From Proteiniborus sp. DW1 (lineage in GTDB: Bacteria > Bacillota > Clostridia > Tissierellales > Proteiniboraceae): a DNA stretch of 64,000 nucleotides. The stretch covers positions 248,001 to 312,000 of the forward strand of contig NZ_FMDO01000007.1 in the NCBI RefSeq assembly GCF_900095305.1. Reading direction: 5' to 3'. The translations under genes were made by a program, and so were the position numbers. Each line of letters begins with the position of its first letter. Within the stretch, counting starts at the first letter, position 1. The notes below the pieces were generated by a model that was given only the letters and a program-made list of their open reading frames with translations, did no database searches and was not told the origin of the DNA. Positions 28,887 to 38,216 of the stretch are shown piece after piece.

Positions 28887-29633
28887 GTGAAAGTGAATAT
28901 GCCAAATGAAAAGGAGATAAAGTCTGAAATAGACTTTATTGTAACACAGGGCTTGGGGAAAAGAGAATCGTTTTATTCCTGTTTAAAAAATATGTACAGG
29001 CAAATTGGAATTAGATACTTATTTCGTGATGAGCTAGAGATTATATTTACTATATTATTAGTATCTTCTATTCTGTTTTCAGTAATTATAGATAGGAATA
29101 TATACTTTTCAGAAAATATTAAAGCTATATATGCTTATCTGTTTACAGTATCTCCAATATTATATCTGTCAATGTCTATTTTAAATCTTATAATTGCAAA
29201 ACAGAATAAAACTTACGAAGTAGAAATGACATGTAAATATAACATATATCAAATATCAGCTTTTAGAATGCTTGTATTTAGTATTATATGTATTTTATTT
29301 AACTCTTTCTTTGTATATGCGGCCACTTGTTTTTATGAAGATATAAATTATCTAAAGGCTTTTGTAATTTCAATAGCATCATTATTTTTATTTTCTACAA
29401 TTTTCTTATTTGCATTAGCTAAAGTTAAAAACAGATCAATAAAGTACTTTATTACATTAGGCTGGATAGGGTTCAATTTAATTCTATTTATTTTAAAAGT
29501 AGATTTTTATATTCAGCTACTAAATAAAGTATCTATATATACATGGACTATAGTAGCTATTGGTTCTTTAATTATATATGTAAAAAATCTTAAAACACTT
29601 ATTGTATTTAGGAATATGGAGGGGATTATATAA
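28887..29633 (+). CDS. Six-helix membrane protein, candidate anti-sigma or transporter accessory protein
   Basis: A 248-residue protein with a 50-residue cytosolic N-terminus followed by six hydrophobic segments in three pairs. The N-terminal region (EKEIKSEIDFIVTQGL...YSCLKNMYRQ) resembles the position of an anti-sigma segment but has no zinc-binding HxxxCxxC motif. GTG at 28887 with GGAGGG six bases before it is the start; it begins two bases after the sigma factor and ends directly before the ABC ATPase. From order alone, it may restrain the sigma factor or support the transporter. The family is not recognised. Confidence 0.7.
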   Translation: MKVNMPNEKEIKSEIDFIVTQGLGKRESFYSCLKNMYRQIGIRYLFRDELEIIFTILLVSSILFSVIIDRNIYFSENIKAIYAYLFTVSPILYLSMSILNLIIAKQNKTYEVEMTCKYNIYQISAFRMLVFSIICILFNSFFVYAATCFYEDINYLKAFVISIASLFLFSTIFLFALAKVKNRSIKYFITLGWIGFNLILFILKVDFYIQLLNKVSIYTWTIVAIGSLIIYVKNLKTLIVFRNMEGII

Positions 29634-30509
29634 ATGCTAATAGTGAACAATGTAAGCAAAAGTTATGGTAAGTTTTCAGTTCTAGAAGACATAAACATTG
29701 AATTTACAAATGGTGTATATGGTTTATTGGCACCAAATGGAGCAGGTAAGACTACTTTAATTAAGATGTTGACTAGCTTGCTTTTTCCAACTGAAGGACA
29801 GATACTCTATAATGGTACAGATATATTTTCCTTAGGAGATGATTATAGGGATATATTAGGTTATTTGCCTCAAGAGTTTGGTTATTATAAAAATTACAGT
29901 CCTAGAAAGTTTCTTCAATATTTATCTGCATTGAAAGGGTTAGATAAGAACAATGCAAAAAAGAAAATAGATGAGCTTTTAGAATTAGTTGGTCTAGAAA
30001 ATGTAAGAGGCAAAAAGATGAAAAAATTCTCAGGAGGGATGATTCAGAGAGTTGGTATAGCTCAAGCCATGCTTAATGACCCTAAAATTCTCATACTAGA
30101 TGAACCTACAGCTGGACTAGACCCTAAGGAGAGAGTTCGATTTAGAAATCTACTAGCAGAATTGGCTAGGGATAGAATAGTTATTCTTTCTACTCATATT
30201 GTTTCTGATATAGAATCAATAGCTAATGAAATTATCATGATAAAAGACAAAAGGGTTTTATATAAAGACAGTTTGAACAATATATGCAAGATTCTTGAAG
30301 GTAAAGTTTATGAAACCGAAGTTGCCTTTGACAAAGTTTCAAACTTCAGAAATAAGTACTTTTCTTTATCAGAGAGACAGGAAGGCGATAAGATGAAAAT
30401 CAGATTTATATCAGAATACAAGTCAGAAGATTTTTGGACTTCTGTAAATCCAAGCATAGAAGATGTATTCTTGTATGTCTATAAAGATGAAGTCATTAAG
30501 GAGGAGTAA
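29634..30509 (+). CDS. ABC transporter ATP-binding protein (ABC-2 export type)
   Basis: A 291-residue ATPase with Walker A APNGAGKTT near residue 36, Q-loop YLPQEFG, signature FSGGMIQRVG, Walker B ILILDEPTAGLD and switch His in STHIVSD. The extra 80-residue C-terminal region is common in BcrA/YtrB-like exporters. It powers the two downstream membrane proteins. The start directly follows the preceding stop codon, with GGAGGGG upstream. Substrate is unknown; related systems move antimicrobial peptides, lipids or hydrophobic drugs. Confidence 0.92.
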   Translation: MLIVNNVSKSYGKFSVLEDINIEFTNGVYGLLAPNGAGKTTLIKMLTSLLFPTEGQILYNGTDIFSLGDDYRDILGYLPQEFGYYKNYSPRKFLQYLSALKGLDKNNAKKKIDELLELVGLENVRGKKMKKFSGGMIQRVGIAQAMLNDPKILILDEPTAGLDPKERVRFRNLLAELARDRIVILSTHIVSDIESIANEIIMIKDKRVLYKDSLNNICKILEGKVYETEVAFDKVSNFRNKYFSLSERQEGDKMKIRFISEYKSEDFWTSVNPSIEDVFLYVYKDEVIKEE

Positions 30510-30517
30510 GCACAATA

Positions 30518-31777
30518 ATGGACATAAAAATAAATGAATTTAAAAAGGTAATAACTTCTCCTGTTATAATAGGACTTTTGGTTTTATTTATAATTTTTAA
30601 TTCCATTAAAATATTTGAAAATTCATACTTCAAAGACGAGCTAAAAGTATTAAATAAGATAGTGGATAGGGTTGGTTATAAAATAGACGACGAAATGATA
30701 AATAGATTTAAAGAATACTATGATGAACAGCTAGAAGAATTAAATAAAATCACAAAAGAAAAAAATTCAAAAGAATATAGTAGTATATCTGAATTTTATG
30801 CTGATCATAGGTATGGTATTGAAGAGACTTATGACAAAGAAGAAGTAGAATTTATTAAAGATTTCAGGATAATGGAAGCCTATTACTATAAGATTCAGGA
30901 AATAGATGAGTTTTATTCAAGTATTGATATTATGGAAAGAGCTGAAAATGAAATACTCAAATATGGGCTTAGTGGCAAGGCTGCAGATATAGTAAGGAAG
31001 CAGTATAAGGCTCTTAATGAAAGATTTCATCAGCTAGTCAGTAATAATGAGCATAAGAATCTATTTTTCATAGGAAAAGCTTATCAAATGCACTCTTTAC
31101 TATTTAGAAACATATTAAAGACTATTATATTTGAAATAATCATATTAGTAGTTCTTATTACAGCATACTTAGTGAACTACGAATTTGATAACAGTACAGA
31201 AAATATAGTCTATTCAACAAAAAAAGGCAGGAATTTAGTTTTAGACAAGCTGCAGATAACCATGGCTTCAAGTATAATAGTAGCCACTATTATTTTGATT
31301 ACTGGATTAGGTTTATATTTTATAGTTTTCGATTATTCAGGACTTTGGAATGTTCCTATAAGTAGTTATTATAACAGAGACTATAATTTTCCCTACTTGT
31401 CCTGGTGGAATATGTCCTTTGTACAGTATTTATTTTTTAGTGTAGGACTTGTTTACTTAATTGCATTGCTTTTTAATGGCATTGCCTTTATAATTGCAAG
31501 GTCTATAAAAAATACCTATTTTGCATTCTTTGTCTTTGCAATAATATTTGGACTATTTTTAATTGTTCCAGGGATGGCTCCTAGAGACAGTATTACTATT
31601 TTTATAGGAGGCTTTACACCTTTTTTCTTAATTATAAATCCCCATATGTGGTTTATGGAAAGTGGAGCTTTTACAACTTTTAAGTATTATGAATTGGCTA
31701 CAGTAGCTATATGGTCATTAGCATTATTGGCTCTCGGGGCATTATCAATTAATAGATTTAAAAGACAGGATATATAG
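30518..31777 (+). CDS. ABC-2-type transporter membrane protein 1
   Basis: A 419-residue protein with one N-terminal transmembrane segment (about 13-30), an extracytoplasmic region of about 170 residues rich in charged helices, then six further segments (about 200-410). This layout is typical of ABC-2 permeases that carry a large extracellular domain. It follows the ATPase by eight bases. It shares its architecture, and weakly its motifs (NYEFDNSTENIVYSTKKGR versus YLRDNKDKVNYLQYTSKTGR), with the next gene, so the pair probably forms a heterodimeric pore. Confidence 0.82.
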   Translation: MDIKINEFKKVITSPVIIGLLVLFIIFNSIKIFENSYFKDELKVLNKIVDRVGYKIDDEMINRFKEYYDEQLEELNKITKEKNSKEYSSISEFYADHRYGIEETYDKEEVEFIKDFRIMEAYYYKIQEIDEFYSSIDIMERAENEILKYGLSGKAADIVRKQYKALNERFHQLVSNNEHKNLFFIGKAYQMHSLLFRNILKTIIFEIIILVVLITAYLVNYEFDNSTENIVYSTKKGRNLVLDKLQITMASSIIVATIILITGLGLYFIVFDYSGLWNVPISSYYNRDYNFPYLSWWNMSFVQYLFFSVGLVYLIALLFNGIAFIIARSIKNTYFAFFVFAIIFGLFLIVPGMAPRDSITIFIGGFTPFFLIINPHMWFMESGAFTTFKYYELATVAIWSLALLALGALSINRFKRQDI

Positions 31778-31790
31778 TGAGGTGAACAAA

Positions 31791-32930
31791 GTGGACATTA
31801 TCTTAAATGAATTAAAAAAGATATTTAATATAAAATCTGTTATTTTACTAGTGTTGATAAATATAGTCATGTATTTTTTATTTATTGAATTTGAAATAAC
31901 TTATTTTCCAAATGGCAGACCTGCCTTAAATATTTATAATATGTTTGTAGAAATGGAAAGTAGTTATGGTGAATTTATGGATGAAGAGGAATTTGAGGAT
32001 TTCAAACTAAAATATGAAGAGGCAATAAAAGAAGCAGATGAGTATATTCAGTCTAGAGAAGATTTCAAGAGAGCAGGCATAAATAGTTATGAAGACTTTG
32101 CAAATATGGATCATGAAAACGAGGATTTGTATGAGCTTTATCGTGATGTAGTTTTCAAAAAGAAAATAGACGTATTTTGGGAGCTGCCTTGGAGGGAAGA
32201 GTATATTAGCTACTATAAAAATAAAGAAGAACTTATGATGGCACAGGCAAAAAATGAAAAACAAGAATTAAGAATTAAAGAAATATTAGAAAAAGACTTA
32301 GAGACTTCTGTCTTTAATGATGTTATATTTTATAACTATAATGAATTAATAAAGTCTGTAGCTAAAACTATATTGTTAAGTGTAATGTTTTTGATAACAC
32401 CAATATACTTAAGAGATAATAAAGACAAAGTAAATTATCTTCAATACACATCTAAAACAGGAAGAAGTATATTTAAAAAGAAGATAATTGCAGGACTATT
32501 GGCATCTTTCATATTAGTGACTTTACAGTTTATATGTTTTTTCATAATGTATTCTACAAATAATACATCTATGTTTTTTAACTGTAATATAAATTCCATA
32601 TACAATACTATTACCTCTTGGTATGACTTAACATTCATTCAATATATAGCTCTTACAGTAATAGGGACTTACATATTAGCTTTTGTATTTACATTGATAC
32701 CTATGCTGGTTTCAAGTATTAGTAAAAACTACATAACTGCAATAGCTATTCAATTGCCTATAGCCTTATTTGCTTTCACTATACTGTTAAGATATTTGAT
32801 TCATTATATGACAAATATCTGGTATTCAAAATATTTTACTGGGATACTATATATGATATTAATTTTTATTAGCACTATATCTATAATAATAAGGTGGAAA
32901 AGAGAGAAAAAAGCTGATATTCTATATTAG
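31791..32930 (+). CDS. ABC-2-type transporter membrane protein 2
   Basis: A 379-residue paralogue of the preceding protein: an N-terminal hydrophobic segment (residues about 12-32), an extracytoplasmic region of about 150 residues with acidic helices, then six segments. GTG at 31791 is chosen over GTG at 31782 because GAGGTG lies six bases before it. It is the last transporter gene of the sigma-factor block. Function follows from the ATPase partner; substrate unknown. Confidence 0.8.
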   Translation: MDIILNELKKIFNIKSVILLVLINIVMYFLFIEFEITYFPNGRPALNIYNMFVEMESSYGEFMDEEEFEDFKLKYEEAIKEADEYIQSREDFKRAGINSYEDFANMDHENEDLYELYRDVVFKKKIDVFWELPWREEYISYYKNKEELMMAQAKNEKQELRIKEILEKDLETSVFNDVIFYNYNELIKSVAKTILLSVMFLITPIYLRDNKDKVNYLQYTSKTGRSIFKKKIIAGLLASFILVTLQFICFFIMYSTNNTSMFFNCNINSIYNTITSWYDLTFIQYIALTVIGTYILAFVFTLIPMLVSSISKNYITAIAIQLPIALFAFTILLRYLIHYMTNIWYSKYFTGILYMILIFISTISIIIRWKREKKADILY

Positions 32931-32984
32931 AAAATGGGGTTGCAATTTGTCAAGTTTGGGTGGTAAAAGGAGGTAGATGATACT

Positions 32985-33482
32985 TTGAGTATAGTGCATT
33001 TATTAGCTTATGATTTTTCTTTGCCAGAGATAGATATGAGAGTTTTTAAAGAAAAGATTGCTGGTAAATCAACAATTGGATTTGTACAAGGTTTTTCAGT
33101 GTCAAATTGTTATTGGTCAAAGGATGATATAGAAGTATCCAATTTTATTACTGGACAGTATTTGTATGATGTGGATTTAACAGAAGAAGATTCGTGTATA
33201 GAGAATTTTAAGAATTACTTGTTTAGATATATGAAGCCTAATAGTGAGATAGAGTTATGGAGTATCTGGCTTGGAGGAGATGATTCAAAACACTATACAA
33301 TAATGCCAAGATTAAACAATGTGCCTTCAGAAGATGTGTCAATGGTTAATGATGAGATAGGTTATTTTGCTGAACATTATTTCAAACCTGTTAAAAGGGG
33401 AATAGAATTATCTTTGCTGAGTAAAAAGGATATTTTATTTGTACTAGAAAATACAGGAGTTTGCCTTATTATTAAGAATTAA
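32985..33482 (+). CDS. Uncharacterised protein
   Basis: I do not recognise this 165-residue protein. It is soluble, acidic and rich in aromatic residues (NCYWSKDDIEVSN, IELWSIWLGGDDSKHY), with no signal peptide or membrane segment. TTG at 32985 with AGGAGGT ten bases upstream is the likely start. It lies 54 bases after the ABC-2 block and may be its last gene, or may be independent. Its sequence looks like an intact small cytosolic enzyme or immunity-type protein, but no function is assigned. Confidence 0.7.
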   Translation: MSIVHLLAYDFSLPEIDMRVFKEKIAGKSTIGFVQGFSVSNCYWSKDDIEVSNFITGQYLYDVDLTEEDSCIENFKNYLFRYMKPNSEIELWSIWLGGDDSKHYTIMPRLNNVPSEDVSMVNDEIGYFAEHYFKPVKRGIELSLLSKKDILFVLENTGVCLIIKN

Positions 33483-33670
33483 AGAGTGCTTGTAGATATG
33501 AACTTTTAAGAGGAATTGCAAGATTATTACTTATTAGCATACTAGGTGAAAAATCCTTAAATAAGGGAAATTATATACAACATAAAGAAGTTATCAAAAA
33601 TGTAACAAGATATTTTATTGACAAAAATTTATTTTTGAAATATACTAAGTTCGATAAGACAATTAAATAG
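33483..33670 (+). other. Gap with possible gene remnant overlapping the riboswitch 1 promoter
   Basis: The frame from 33482 to TAG at 33668-33670 is open for about 62 codons (ELLRGIARLLLISILGEKS, then KGNYIQHKEVIKNVTRYFID) but has no start codon with a ribosome binding site. It could be the tail of a degraded gene. The promoter for riboswitch 1 lies inside it. Confidence 0.3.
33618..33646 (+). promoter_or_regulatory. Sigma-A promoter for the cobalamin operon
   Basis: TTGACA (33618-33623), 17 bases, TATACT (33641-33646): near-consensus. Transcription would start near 33653, just ahead of the riboswitch. Confidence 0.8.
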
Positions 33671-33674
33671 TTTC

Positions 33675-33860
33675 AGGGTGCTTCTTTAAAAAGGAGTTAA
33701 AAGGGAAAGAGGTGTAAATCCTCTACAGCCCCCGCTACTGTAAACAGGGATGAAATCTTCTATAATCCACTAGGAAACTGGGAAGGAGAAGAGAGTAAAG
33801 TGAACTGTAAGTCAGGAAACCTGCCATGAAACGAGGTAACAACTGTTCCGGAGGGGAGCA
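33675..33860 (+). promoter_or_regulatory. Cobalamin riboswitch 1
   Basis: Conserved blocks are present: GGTGCTTC near 33678, AAAAGGGAA, GCCCCCGCTACTGTAA (33728-33743) and the B12 box AAGTCAGGAAACCTGCC (33809-33825). It sits between a strong promoter and an intrinsic terminator in front of cobQ. Adenosylcobalamin binding is expected to favour termination and lower expression of the operon. Confidence 0.95.
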
Positions 33861-33884
33861 TGTGAATTTCATTATATGAACTTA

Positions 33885-33914
33885 ACACATAGGGCGCCCT
33901 ATGTGTATTTTTTT
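33885..33914 (+). terminator. Expression-platform terminator of riboswitch 1
   Basis: ACACATAGG, loop GCGC, CCTATGTGT (33885-33906), then A and seven T. Very strong hairpin. Confidence 0.92.
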
Positions 33915-34002
33915 ATGACCTAACCCGATTATTTCGGATGCTTTTATATTCCTCCCCTTTGAAATAGTTTTGTATTTAACTTAACTAGGGGAGGTGATTT
34001 TT

Positions 34003-34899
34003 TTGACAAAAAATATAATGCTTCAAGGAACTGCTTCATCAGTTGGCAAAAGCATATTGACTGCAATATTGTGCAGGATTCTGAAGCAGGATGGATACAG
34101 TGTAGCCCCATTTAAATCTCAGAACATGTCTTCAAAGTCAATTTTAATAGAAGATAACAAAGAAATATCCATAGCTCAGGCTATTCAGGCAGAAGCTGCA
34201 ATGATAGAGCCTAACGAGAGCATGAATCCTATACTATTAAAGCCAATGAGTGATATTGGAAGTTTAGTAGTATTGAATGGATTGCCTTATAAAGTTATGA
34301 CTGCATCAGAATATCATAAAATGAAGCTAGAGCTTAAGTGGGCAATAAAAGAGGCTTACAATAAACTGGCTCAACGCTTTGACATAATTGTTATTGAAGG
34401 TGCTGGCAGCCCTGCTGAAATCAATTTAAGAGATAACGATATTGTAAACATGGGTTTAGCAGAGTTAGTGGATGCTCCAGTAATTCTCATTGGAGACATC
34501 GACAGAGGTGGTGTTTTTGCATCTATATATGGAACTCTTATGCTTATGCCAGAAAGAGAAAGAAATAGGGTAAAGGGCTTTATAATAAATAAGTTTAGAG
34601 GGGATGTAGAATTATTAAAGCCTGGAATTAAAATGATTGAAGAGCTAGTAGATAAGCCATGTTTTGGAGTAGTTCCTTATATGCAGGTAGATTTAGAAGA
34701 GGAAGACAGTCTAATTGTAAAAAATGATTATAAAGAGTGGCAGAATCCCACTATGTCTATGGATATGAAACAAGAAGAGCCTAGCTTGAATCTTCAACGA
34801 GAGTATAGAGAACTAAGAAATAGAGAGTTTGAAAGACTTGCACATATAGTTAGAAATAGCATTGATATAGATAAGATTAAAGAAATAATGAGGTTATAA
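34003..34899 (+). CDS. cobQ: Cobyric acid synthase lacking the glutaminase domain
   Basis: CobQ/CbiP amidates the b, d, e and g side chains of adenosylcobyrinic acid a,c-diamide. The synthetase domain is intact: P-loop [33 protein letters not shown] and [14 protein letters not shown]. Normal enzymes have about 490-510 residues with a C-terminal class I glutaminase (GATase_3). Here the protein has 298. After [16 protein letters not shown] the sequence passes through a short linker straight to the family's C-terminal tail ([17 protein letters not shown]). No glutaminase Cys or His motif is present. TTG at 34003 fits GGGGAGG spacing. It may use free ammonia or a separate glutaminase, or be inactive. 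Confidence 0.88.
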   Translation: MTKNIMLQGTASSVGKSILTAILCRILKQDGYSVAPFKSQNMSSKSILIEDNKEISIAQAIQAEAAMIEPNESMNPILLKPMSDIGSLVVLNGLPYKVMTASEYHKMKLELKWAIKEAYNKLAQRFDIIVIEGAGSPAEINLRDNDIVNMGLAELVDAPVILIGDIDRGGVFASIYGTLMLMPERERNRVKGFIINKFRGDVELLKPGIKMIEELVDKPCFGVVPYMQVDLEEEDSLIVKNDYKEWQNPTMSMDMKQEEPSLNLQREYRELRNREFERLAHIVRNSIDIDKIKEIMRL

Positions 34900-34900
34900 A

Positions 34901-35860
34901 ATGTTAAATAGTATTATCCTAATTACCTCAGTAATTTTAGATTTTATATTAGGAGATCCACCTAATTGGCCACATCCTATAAGGTTTATAGGAATAGTTA
35001 TAAAAAAGTACGAAAAGGTTGTGAGAAATGTAAAGTGGTTGGATCTAAAAATAGGTGGATTTGTACTAACTGCATCTACAATAGTTACAGTTTTAGCATT
35101 GTCTAGTCTTATTTTATACATGGCAGGATTAGTACATCCATTTCTGAGAACAGCTCTAGAAATATACCTTATATACACATTATTAGCTGCAAAATGTCTA
35201 GCAGTAGAAGCTATGAAAGTATATAAGGTTTTAGAATCAAATGACATAACTAAAGGAAGACAATTACTTTCCTATCTAGTTGGTAGAGATACTAGTCAGC
35301 TAAACAAGGAAGATATAGTAAGAGGTACTGTTGAAACTGTAGCTGAAAACACAATAGATGGGGTGCTTGCTCCACTCTTTTACTTAGGAATAGGCTTTTG
35401 TTTTAATATTCCAGTTCAAATTATTCTCTTGTATAAAACAATAAACACCCTAGACTCTATGGTAGGCTATATACAGGAACCTTATACTAAGATAGGCTTT
35501 GCATCTGCCAAACTTGATGATATAGCTAACTTTGTACCAGCTAGAATTGGAAGTGTATTTATGGTACTAGCTGGAGCACTACTAGGATATAAGGGCAAGA
35601 AGGGAATTCAAATACTAGCAAGAGATAGAAAAAATCACAAAAGCCCAAACTGTGGATATCCAGAATCAGCAGTGGCAGGGTTGTTGGAAGTACAGCTTGG
35701 CGGTACAAATATATATTTTGGACAAAGAGTATATAAGCCTACTATAGGAGATGCCCATAAAAGCCTTGAACCAGTACATATAAAAGATACCATAAAGATA
35801 ATGTATGGTTCAGAGATTATTATGGTGCTCTTTATGATAGTCATATTTAATATTATCTAA
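34901..35860 (+). CDS. cbiB: Adenosylcobinamide-phosphate synthase CbiB
   Basis: An integral membrane protein that joins (R)-1-amino-2-propanol O-2-phosphate to adenosylcobyric acid. The 319-residue protein shows the family start DFILGDPPNWPHPIRFIG, then LVGRDTSQLNKEDI, ETVAENTIDGVLAPLFY and the HKSPNCGYPESAVAGLLEVQLGG block. About five hydrophobic segments are visible. It begins one base after cobQ, and cobD, which supplies its substrate, follows 25 bases later. Confidence 0.95.
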   Translation: MLNSIILITSVILDFILGDPPNWPHPIRFIGIVIKKYEKVVRNVKWLDLKIGGFVLTASTIVTVLALSSLILYMAGLVHPFLRTALEIYLIYTLLAAKCLAVEAMKVYKVLESNDITKGRQLLSYLVGRDTSQLNKEDIVRGTVETVAENTIDGVLAPLFYLGIGFCFNIPVQIILLYKTINTLDSMVGYIQEPYTKIGFASAKLDDIANFVPARIGSVFMVLAGALLGYKGKKGIQILARDRKNHKSPNCGYPESAVAGLLEVQLGGTNIYFGQRVYKPTIGDAHKSLEPVHIKDTIKIMYGSEIIMVLFMIVIFNII

Positions 35861-35885
35861 ACACATAAATAAGGAGAAATTCTTA

Positions 35886-36932
35886 ATGAATAAACACGGT
35901 GGATATTATGGAGATGATTATGAAGAAATAGCAGATTTTAGTGTTAATATAAATCCACTAGGAGTACCAGAAAAGCTAATTGAAGCACTTAAAGAAGAAC
36001 TTGAAAAAATGAAAAGATATCCTGAAATAGATGGCATAAGCGGAAAAGAAGTTTTAGGTCAATACTTAGGAATTCATAGTGAAAACATTATACTTGGAAA
36101 TGGGGCAACGGAGCTTATTTATTTATATGCTAGGAGCCTAAGGCCAGAAAAGGTACTCATTGTGGAGCCCACATTTAATGAGTATAGTAAAGCTTTTAAA
36201 GTTGCTGGGAGCAATATATATAACTACTATACTGATGAAGAAGAGAACTTCAAGATACAAGTTGAAAAGCTTATTTCTAAAATAGACGATATAAATCCAA
36301 ATGTATTAGTTATCTGTAATCCAAACAATCCAACAGGAGTGTTTACAGATACAGATAAACTGCTCCTTATACTCCATAAGCTTAATGAAATAAATGCATA
36401 TTTATTTGTAGATGAGTCTTTTATAGATTTTGCTGATAAAGATTCACTCATACCTCTGGTAGAGAAATATAACATATTTATACTTAGATCAATGACTAAG
36501 ATTTTTGCAGTACCAGGATTAAGAATAGGCTACGGTATAGGGAAAAGGGATACCATATTTCAGTTAAATCAGCTAAAAGAGCCGTGGACAATAAATAGTC
36601 TTGCTCTTAGGAGTATACCAGTGCTTCTAGAAGACAGTGATTATTTAAAAAAGACTCAAGGCTGGTATCATGAGGAAAAACAATTTTTATATAATGAATT
36701 AAAAAATATACCCAATATCAAGGTAATTGAAAGTGAAACAAACTTTTTTCTAATTAAGCTTTTAAAAGGTGATGCAAATTCCCTAAGGAAGTATTTATTA
36801 AATAAGAAAATCTACATTAGAAGCTGTGATGATTTTCAAGGATTATCAAATAAATATATTAGGATAGCTGTGAGAATAAGAAGAGAAAATTCCAAACTCA
36901 TAAAAGAGCTAAAGCAATATATGAAAGACTAG
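35886..36932 (+). CDS. cobD: Threonine-phosphate decarboxylase (CobD), class I PLP fold
   Basis: It makes (R)-1-amino-2-propanol O-2-phosphate from threonine phosphate for the nucleotide loop. The 348-residue protein belongs to the histidinol-phosphate aminotransferase group: N-terminal HGGYYGDDYEEIADFSVNINPLG-type segment, GNGATELIY, CNPNNPTG, VDESFIDF, and the PLP Lys in RSMTKIFAVPGLRIGYG. The N-terminal HGG plus DFSVNINP signature and the position after cbiB separate it from HisC. No C-terminal zinc-finger extension is present. No threonine kinase (PduX-like) was seen in the window. Confidence 0.92.
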   Translation: MNKHGGYYGDDYEEIADFSVNINPLGVPEKLIEALKEELEKMKRYPEIDGISGKEVLGQYLGIHSENIILGNGATELIYLYARSLRPEKVLIVEPTFNEYSKAFKVAGSNIYNYYTDEEENFKIQVEKLISKIDDINPNVLVICNPNNPTGVFTDTDKLLLILHKLNEINAYLFVDESFIDFADKDSLIPLVEKYNIFILRSMTKIFAVPGLRIGYGIGKRDTIFQLNQLKEPWTINSLALRSIPVLLEDSDYLKKTQGWYHEEKQFLYNELKNIPNIKVIESETNFFLIKLLKGDANSLRKYLLNKKIYIRSCDDFQGLSNKYIRIAVRIRRENSKLIKELKQYMKD

Positions 36933-36950
36933 GAACAGGAGGTTAATACA

Positions 36951-38192
36951 ATGAAAAAAGTATCTAAGTTATTGTTGATTTCAATCTTAATAACTGCTCT
37001 ATTTTCAAGCTCAGTATTTGCTTCAGCTACTACTTTAAAGATTGATGGTAGTACAAAAACCTTAACTACACAACTAAAGGAAGGAAGGAATTTTGTAGCA
37101 GGCAGTAGCTTGAAAAGTCTTGGATTAGACTATGCTTTAAATCAAAACACTGCAATATTAAAGAATAAAGAAGTAGAGTTTAAATTCACATTAAACACAA
37201 ACAAAGTTAAAGTAAATAATACAGACTTCACACTAGATTCAAAGTCATATAAAAATGGACAAGAAGCATATTTGCCACTTAGATTCATACTTGAAACATT
37301 AGGCTATGATGTTACTTGGGATAAAAGCACTAATGGATTAAAAGCTACTAAGCAAAGTAAAATAACATATCCAGTGACAATAGAAAACAATGGGGTTAAA
37401 TATACAGTATCAAAAGAACCAAGCACTATAGTATCCTTAGCTCCAGATGTGACAGAGACATTATTTGCCATAGGTGCAGGAGACAAAATAAAGGGAAGAA
37501 CTCAATACTGTAACTATCCGGCAGGGGTTTCAGCTATAAAGAATGTAGGTAGCATGACTGAACCAAGTATAGAAACTATAGTAGACATAAATCCAGAACT
37601 TATAATAGCAGCTACTCACTATAAGGAAGAAGTACTTAAAAAGATACAAACAGCTAAGATAGGAATAGTAGCTAAAGATTCACCAAATACATTAGAAGAG
37701 ATGTATGCAGATATATTGAAATTAGGAGCTATAGTAAACAGAAACTATGAAGCTAGGGCCTTAGCTTCAAGCATGAAGTCAAAGGTAGAGACAGTAAATA
37801 TGTATACCAATAATATTAAGAATAAACCAACAGCTTATTATGTTGTCGGAACAGGTCAGCATGGAGAATATACAGCAGGCAAGGATACCTTTGTAGCAGA
37901 ATTAATTAGAGTAGCAGGCGGAATAAATGCAGCAGATGATGTTACAGGCTGGAAGTATAGTTTAGAAAAGCTTATAGATAAAAACCCAGATATTATATTC
38001 GGTTCAGAATGGGATATTGATACTATGACTACAAGCCCTAACTATAAAGGATTAAAGGCTATTAAAAACAAAAATTTTAAAGCAGTAAGTGTGGATTTAT
38101 TTAGCAGACCTTCAGCAAGAGCAACAGATGAAGGACTGAAGCTCTTAGTTGAAATGTTCCATAAAGACATAGCTAAAAAGTTAAGCTTCTAA
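36951..38192 (+). CDS. BtuF-like binding protein with an N-terminal copper-amine-oxidase-N-like domain
   Basis: A 413-residue exported protein. A signal peptide (about 1-25, ending SSVFASA) has no lipobox cysteine. Residues about 28-125 match the Cu_amine_oxidN1-like module common in clostridial surface proteins (AYLPLRFILETLGYDVTWD). Residues about 145-410 form a Peripla_BP_2/BtuF domain (IVSLAPDVTETLFAIGAGDKI, EPSIETIVDINPELIIA, SLEKLIDKNPDIIFGSEWD). It should bind a corrinoid for the permease encoded next. Without a lipid anchor, the N-terminal module may hold it in the cell wall. The start ATG follows GGAGG. Confidence 0.88.
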   Translation: MKKVSKLLLISILITALFSSSVFASATTLKIDGSTKTLTTQLKEGRNFVAGSSLKSLGLDYALNQNTAILKNKEVEFKFTLNTNKVKVNNTDFTLDSKSYKNGQEAYLPLRFILETLGYDVTWDKSTNGLKATKQSKITYPVTIENNGVKYTVSKEPSTIVSLAPDVTETLFAIGAGDKIKGRTQYCNYPAGVSAIKNVGSMTEPSIETIVDINPELIIAATHYKEEVLKKIQTAKIGIVAKDSPNTLEEMYADILKLGAIVNRNYEARALASSMKSKVETVNMYTNNIKNKPTAYYVVGTGQHGEYTAGKDTFVAELIRVAGGINAADDVTGWKYSLEKLIDKNPDIIFGSEWDIDTMTTSPNYKGLKAIKNKNFKAVSVDLFSRPSARATDEGLKLLVEMFHKDIAKKLSF

Positions 38193-38216
38193 ATACTTTA
38201 AGGTATGTGATATTTC

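Noticed and set aside
33482-33670. 62-codon open frame before riboswitch 1 as a real gene
   Set aside because: No start codon with a ribosome binding site, and a near-consensus promoter lies inside it; kept only as a possible remnant.
35886-36932. Histidinol-phosphate aminotransferase (HisC)
   Set aside because: Same fold, but the N-terminal HGG/DFSVNINP signature and the place between cbiB and cobU favour threonine-phosphate decarboxylase; no his genes are near.
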